A DNA stretch of 44,156 bases from Acidobacteriota bacterium (GTDB taxonomy: Bacteria > Acidobacteriota > Terriglobia > Terriglobales > Acidobacteriaceae). The stretch covers positions 1 to 44,156 of the forward strand of contig JAKBHH010000021.1 in assembly GCA_021836865.1 (NCBI GenBank). Reading direction: 5' to 3'. Shown in pieces: positions 40,602 to 44,156 of the stretch. The notes under the pieces are model-generated. The model did no database searches and had not been told where the DNA came from. It was given only the letters and a program-made list of their open reading frames with translations. The translations under genes and the position numbers were made by a program. Position 1 is the stretch's first letter; each line of letters begins with the position of its first letter.

Positions 40602-41237
40602 CTATTTAGGGGCCCGCGCGCCGTTGTGTTTCTGGCGATAGATCTGGCGGCTCGTACTGTTCTGGCGTTGGTTGATGTTCTGCCGCTCCTGCTGGGTCAG
40701 CTTGCCGCCGTTGGCTGCGCGGTCGGCAGCGACGCTGCGATTGATGTTCTGTTCGCGACCCTCTGTGCGTGCCGCCTCGCCGGCGGTCATCTGGCCGCTG
40801 CGGATGCCCTGCGCGATGCGGTCCTGCTGATTCTCCCGGCGCTGGCCCACTTGATTGTTGCCGAAGTGCGCCTGATTGGCGTTGTGCTTATCCTGGTAGA
40901 TGGAGCGGCTCAGGTTATTCTGCTGACGATTGACCTGCTGGCGCTCCTGCGGCGTGAGCTTGCCACCATTGGCGCTGCGGTCGGCGCGGATTTCGTGGTT
41001 GACGTTGGCCTCGCGGCTCTCGAGATTCCTGGTTTCCCCGGCCGTGAGCTGGCCTGACTGCACGCCGTTGGCGATGCGGTTCTGCTGGTCGCCGCGACGG
41101 TCATTGACCGAGCCCTCCCTGGGAGTTTCGCTGGGCTGCGCCGCGGTAGGCTGCGGAGCGGGCTGAGGTTGCTGCGCGAAGGCCGGGGCCGACACGGCAA
41201 AGGCTAATGCGGCGAACAGCAAGGGCACTTTAGACAT
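40602..41237 (-). CDS. Exported protein with two tandem 73-residue repeats
   Basis: A 211-residue exported protein of unknown function. The signal peptide covers residues 1-21 (ending AFAQ), followed by a Gln/Pro linker. Then come two copies of a 73-residue unit (residues 47-119 and 133-205, period 86), each with NRIANG/DRIAQG, SGQ-TAGE, an ADR-ANGGKLT-QER stretch and a Y-KHN end. The NGGKLT part resembles a degenerate EF-hand-like loop, but the spacing is one residue off, so calcium binding is doubtful. The mature protein is very rich in Gln, Asn, Arg and poor in hydrophobics. I prefer the ATG at 41237, before the signal peptide, to one seven codons upstream. Confidence 0.8.
   Translation of the reverse strand: MSKVPLLFAALAFAVSAPAFAQQPQPAPQPTAAQPSETPREGSVNDRRGDQQNRIANGVQSGQLTAGETRNLESREANVNHEIRADRSANGGKLTPQERQQVNRQQNNLSRSIYQDKHNANQAHFGNNQVGQRRENQQDRIAQGIRSGQMTAGEAARTEGREQNINRSVAADRAANGGKLTQQERQNINQRQNSTSRQIYRQKHNGARAPK
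40623..41099 (-). repeat. Two direct repeats of about 219 bases
   Basis: The copies at 40881-41099 and 40623-40841 encode the two 73-residue units of the exported protein. They are similar but clearly diverged, which suggests an old in-gene duplication. Confidence 0.75.
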
Positions 41238-41413
41238 GAAAATCCTCCAAAAAATCATTCGCGTTGATGTGCGGCATTTCGGCCCACGGCCATCTTAACC
41301 CGTGCTCCGGGCAGCAAGTTGCGAAAACTCTTGAGACTTTCGTTGTAGAGGGCGAGCCCAGGCCGCACAATTCTCTGGAGCCGCCGCCCGTACCAGACCA
41401 TCCAAGTCGCAGT

Positions 41414-42223
41414 ATGTCGAGCGCGGCTTCCACCCGGACTCAGGTCACGCGGCTTTTGCTGCAACTGGCGATTGCCGGCGGATTGTTGACTTTACTGGTG
41501 TTTGGCCAGTCTGTGCAGGCCCCTGCGCCGGGGCAGCGGAGGCCCGTGCTGGTGGAGCTTTTCACCTCGGAGGGCTGCTCGGATTGCCCGCCCGCGGATG
41601 CGCTGCTGGCGCGGCTGGACGCCACGCAATTTGTGCCGGGGGCCGATGCAATTGTGCTGAGTGAGCACGTCACATACTGGAATCACGAGGGTTGGAACGA
41701 TCCGTTCTCAATGCCCGCGATGGATGAGCGGCAGCAGGACTACGGGAGGCGTTTCAGACTGCAGGGTAGCTATACGCCGCAGGTAGTGGTGGATGGTGCA
41801 TTCCAGGCTGTAGGTAACAGCACCGCTGCGGTGGCGCAGGCGGTGGCGCAGGCAACCGAAGCGCCCAAGGAGCCATTGGCGATTGAGAATGCGCACTGGG
41901 CCGATGGAGCAGCGGAGTTTACCGTCCGTGGTGCGACGGGCGGCGCTGCCGCATTGATGGTCGCGCTGGCGGCGAATGAAACCCGGTCCGAGGTCGCCGG
42001 CGGCGAAAACGCCGGGCGCACCCTGCACCATGTGGCTGTGGTGCGGGTTCTCAAGGACTTCGGCGCTGGCGCAACGGACGGGCGGACCCTGCGGCTTTCC
42101 AGCAGGAGTCTTGCTCGTGGAGACGAAGCGGCCGGTTCGGTCCGGCTGGTCGCATTTCTTGTGGACCGCAAGACGGGGCAGGTGCTTGCGGTGGCTGAGC
42201 AGACGCTGGATCGCGCACCCTGA
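41414..42223 (+). CDS. DUF1223 thioredoxin-like protein
   Basis: A 269-residue protein with one N-terminal hydrophobic segment (about 12-32; signal or anchor) followed by a DUF1223 domain. The opening VELFTSEGCSDCPPAD puts a CxxC pair at Cys55/Cys58, as in thioredoxin-fold proteins. YTPQVVVDG about 75 residues later resembles the cis-proline loop. The function is not established; a role in periplasmic redox chemistry is possible. The frame is open to 41264, but residues before 41414 are unlike the family. The gene is divergent from the repeat protein, with 176 bases between. Confidence 0.85.
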   Translation: MSSAASTRTQVTRLLLQLAIAGGLLTLLVFGQSVQAPAPGQRRPVLVELFTSEGCSDCPPADALLARLDATQFVPGADAIVLSEHVTYWNHEGWNDPFSMPAMDERQQDYGRRFRLQGSYTPQVVVDGAFQAVGNSTAAVAQAVAQATEAPKEPLAIENAHWADGAAEFTVRGATGGAAALMVALAANETRSEVAGGENAGRTLHHVAVVRVLKDFGAGATDGRTLRLSSRSLARGDEAAGSVRLVAFLVDRKTGQVLAVAEQTLDRAP

Positions 42224-42290
42224 GACGCCTGTAAACACGAGGGTTACGCACGGCTGCAGCTTCACCTGTCGCGATGTCCCACAAATGCCC

Positions 42291-42296
42291 TAGAAT
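42291..42296 (+). promoter_or_regulatory. Predicted -10 element of glyA, leaderless arrangement
   Basis: TAGAAT ends six bases before the glyA ATG at 42303. There is no ribosome-binding site in between and no good -35. Confidence 0.35.
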
Positions 42297-42302
42297 TCCA
42301 AT

Positions 42303-43583
42303 ATGACCGACCGCATGTCCTTGTCGCTTGCCCAGGCCGACCCCGAGGTCGCCGCTGCCATTGACCACGAAACCCTGCGCCAGCACGAGGGGCTGGAGAT
42401 GATTGCCAGCGAGAACTTTGTCTCGGAGGCGGTGCTGGAGGCGGCTGGCTCCATCTTCACCAACAAATATGCCGAGGGCTATCCAGGGCGGCGCTACTAC
42501 GGCGGCTGCGAGTACACCGACGTGGTGGAGAACCTGGCACGCGACCGCGCCCGGCAGATCTTCGGCGCCGAGCATGCCAACGTGCAGCCGCACTCCGGCT
42601 CGCAGGCCAATGCTTCGGCATACATGGCGGTGTTGCAGCCGGGCGATGCGATTCTTGGCCTTGATCTGGCCCACGGCGGCCACCTGACGCACGGTCACAA
42701 GCTCAGCTTCAGCGGGAAGCTCTATCGCCCGACGTTCTACCATGTGCGGCGCGACACGGAGCTGATTGATTACGACGAGTTGGAAGAGATTGCCGAACGC
42801 GAGAAGCCCAAGGCCATCATCGGCGGCGCAAGCGCCTATCCGCGGCTGTGGGACTTTGCGCGGATGCGCGCGATTGCCGACAAGGTGGGCGCGGTCTACA
42901 TCTTCGACATGGCGCACATTGCCGGCCTCGTGGCGGGAGACGTGCATCCCTCGCCGGTGCCGCACGCGCACATCACCACCACCACCACGCACAAAACGCT
43001 GCGTGGGCCGCGCTCGGGTCTGATCCTCTGCGGACAGGCGCTGGCCGCAGCGGTGGACAGGGCAGTCTTCCCTGGTCAGCAGGGCGGGCCGCTGGTGCAT
43101 ATCGTCGCGGCCAAGGCGGTGGCCTTCGGCGAAGTGCTGCGACCGGAATTCAAGACCTACGCTGCGCAGACGGTGGCCAACGCGCAGGCGCTGGCGGCGG
43201 CGCTCAAGGAGGCCGGCTTCCGTCTGGTTTCAGGCGGCACGGACAATCACCTGCTGCTGGTGGATGTCTTCGAGAAGGGCATTCTGGGCTCTGAAGCCGA
43301 GCTGGCGCTGGGCAAGGCGGGCATCACCGTCAACAAGAACGCCATTCCCTACGACACGAATCCTCCGCTCAAGCCTTCGGGAATTCGCGTCGGAACACCG
43401 GCCCTGACCACGCGCGGCATGAAGGAACCTGAAATGCGCCAGATTGCCCGCTGGATTGATCGGGCGCTTGTCGAACGCAACAACGATGCCGCCCTTGCGC
43501 GCATCCGCGGCGAAGTGGCCGAGCTGGCCAACCAGTTCCCGCTGTATGCGTGGCGCCGCGCACCCGTGGCGGTGGGCGCCTGA
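42303..43583 (+). CDS. glyA: Serine hydroxymethyltransferase
   Basis: GlyA makes glycine and 5,10-methylenetetrahydrofolate from serine with pyridoxal phosphate, feeding the folate pool that MetH and purine synthesis draw on. At 426 residues it is complete. MIASENFVS near the N-terminus, [15 protein letters not shown] (substrate site), HGGHLTHG and the cofactor lysine Lys231 in [15 protein letters not shown] are all visible. The C-terminal half ends with [13 protein letters not shown]. An ATG four codons later (MSLSLAQ) is an alternative start. A hairpin terminator follows, so the gene is probably transcribed alone. Confidence 0.97.
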   Translation: MTDRMSLSLAQADPEVAAAIDHETLRQHEGLEMIASENFVSEAVLEAAGSIFTNKYAEGYPGRRYYGGCEYTDVVENLARDRARQIFGAEHANVQPHSGSQANASAYMAVLQPGDAILGLDLAHGGHLTHGHKLSFSGKLYRPTFYHVRRDTELIDYDELEEIAEREKPKAIIGGASAYPRLWDFARMRAIADKVGAVYIFDMAHIAGLVAGDVHPSPVPHAHITTTTTHKTLRGPRSGLILCGQALAAAVDRAVFPGQQGGPLVHIVAAKAVAFGEVLRPEFKTYAAQTVANAQALAAALKEAGFRLVSGGTDNHLLLVDVFEKGILGSEAELALGKAGITVNKNAIPYDTNPPLKPSGIRVGTPALTTRGMKEPEMRQIARWIDRALVERNNDAALARIRGEVAELANQFPLYAWRRAPVAVGA

Positions 43584-43604
43584 AACGCCTGCCCCGGCAC
43601 TGAG

Positions 43605-43640
43605 CCCCGCGCAACTTCCCACACGGCGCGGGGTTTGCCT
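43605..43640 (+). terminator. Rho-independent terminator of glyA
   Basis: CCCCGCGC (43605-43612) pairs with GCGCGGGG (43626-43633) around a 13-base loop, followed by TTTGCCTT, 22 bases after the glyA stop. Confidence 0.82.
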
Positions 43641-43715
43641 TCTCTACAATGATCCAGAAAAACCCGTAGTCCAAGCTGCACTTTTTGTTGCCATGAAGGC
43701 ACGAAGGAGGAAAGA

Positions 43716-44156
43716 ATGCGCCTCGCGCAAGGAGTTCTTGCAGTGGTTGTCACCATTTCCCTGCCCGCTTTTGCGTGGAATGGTGAGCACGGTGATCATG
43801 GAAACAAAGGATGGTACGGACAGGGCGCGCCCGAGCATGGCCCGGGCCGTTTTCACGGCAATCCGCACAGCTATGACCAGGGTTATAACTACAGCGATGG
43901 GGATGGACATCCCTTCTATCCACACGTAGATGGAGATCGCTGGATTGGCCACGATACCGGCGAGGGGGACGATCACTATCGTCTGGAGCGTCCGTGGGAG
44001 TATGGCCACTTTGAGGGTGGCTTTGGGCGCGGCCACTGGTGGCGCATCGAAGGCGGCGGGCCGGGCCGGTTCTGGTTTCACGGGTGGAACTGGGCCGTGG
44101 CGCCCTACGATGCGGGATTCTGCAACGGCTGGAACTGGGATGACGACGACGTGTCC
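43716..44156 (+). CDS. Exported His/Gly/Trp-rich protein (3' partial)
   Basis: An open frame of 147 codons starts at the ATG at 43716, with a perfect AGGAGG five bases upstream, and runs off the end of the window. The first 20 residues are a signal peptide (ending PAFA). The mature part is rich in Gly, His, Trp, Tyr and Asp (EHGDHGNKGWYGQG, HFEGGFGRGHWWR, WNWDDDD) with almost no Lys and few hydrophobic runs. Such composition is seen in exported coat or metal-binding proteins, but I recognise no family. Without the 3' end little more can be said. Confidence 0.75.
   Translation, partial: MRLAQGVLAVVVTISLPAFAWNGEHGDHGNKGWYGQGAPEHGPGRFHGNPHSYDQGYNYSDGDGHPFYPHVDGDRWIGHDTGEGDDHYRLERPWEYGHFEGGFGRGHWWRIEGGGPGRFWFHGWNWAVAPYDAGFCNGWNWDDDDVS

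Noticed and set aside
39651..41057. Open frame of 468 codons spanning the M23 and repeat-protein genes on the plus strand
   Set aside because: It overlaps two well-supported minus-strand genes. Its hydrophobic-looking end comes from reading the repeats backwards.

Overview
The window is about 44 kb of high-GC bacterial chromosome with densely packed genes on both strands. The gene set suggests an acidobacterium of the Terriglobia (subdivision 1) type. The clues are several secreted glycoside hydrolases, TonB-family proteins including a kinase-like/TonB fusion, an ABHD18-like hydrolase, a DUF6580 membrane protein and DUF4382/DUF5666-type lipoproteins. This placement is an inference from gene content; there is no rRNA or tRNA gene in the window.

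Layout. 1-4.9 kb: the tail of an unidentified gene, ligA, and three membrane proteins (DUF457/YdjM type, DUF6580, DedA/VTT). 5-9.1 kb: a TonB-like protein, a TPR protein and a ClC channel/transporter with a CBS-like tail. 9.4-15 kb: aconitase, pyruvate kinase and a YihY/BrkB membrane protein. 15-20.4 kb: a carbohydrate module with a GH3 beta-glucosidase, a LacI-family regulator and a heparanase-like GH79 enzyme. Matching LacI-type operators lie in front of both enzyme genes. 20.7-27.4 kb: cobalamin-dependent methionine synthase (metH), a GH16 lipoprotein, purE and purK. 27.8-32.4 kb: an electron-transfer operon encoding a one-heme cytochrome-porin of Cyc2-like layout, a Rieske protein and a cytochrome b fused to four c-type haem domains. 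32.5-35.2 kb: three small or unusual exported proteins, two of them divergent around a region carrying two CRP/FNR-type palindromes. 35.3-38 kb: an ABHD18-like hydrolase and a pseudokinase-TM-TonB fusion. 38.1-39.5 kb: a mercury operon (merR / merT-merP-GDCCVxC protein) without merA. 39.7-44.2 kb: an M23 peptidase, a tandem-duplicated secreted protein, a DUF1223 protein, glyA and the start of a His/Gly/Trp-rich secreted protein.

The most unusual part is the three-gene redox operon at 27.8-32.4 kb. Its layout would let electrons cross the outer membrane through a haem-plugged barrel, pass through a periplasmic tetrahaem arm and reach a quinone-reactive b-type cytochrome in the inner membrane, or run the other way. 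One-carbon and purine metabolism (metH, glyA, purE, purK) and central carbon metabolism (acnA, pyk) are ordinary housekeeping genes. Several of them (ligA, purE, glyA) appear to have a -10 element so close to the start codon that the mRNA would be leaderless.
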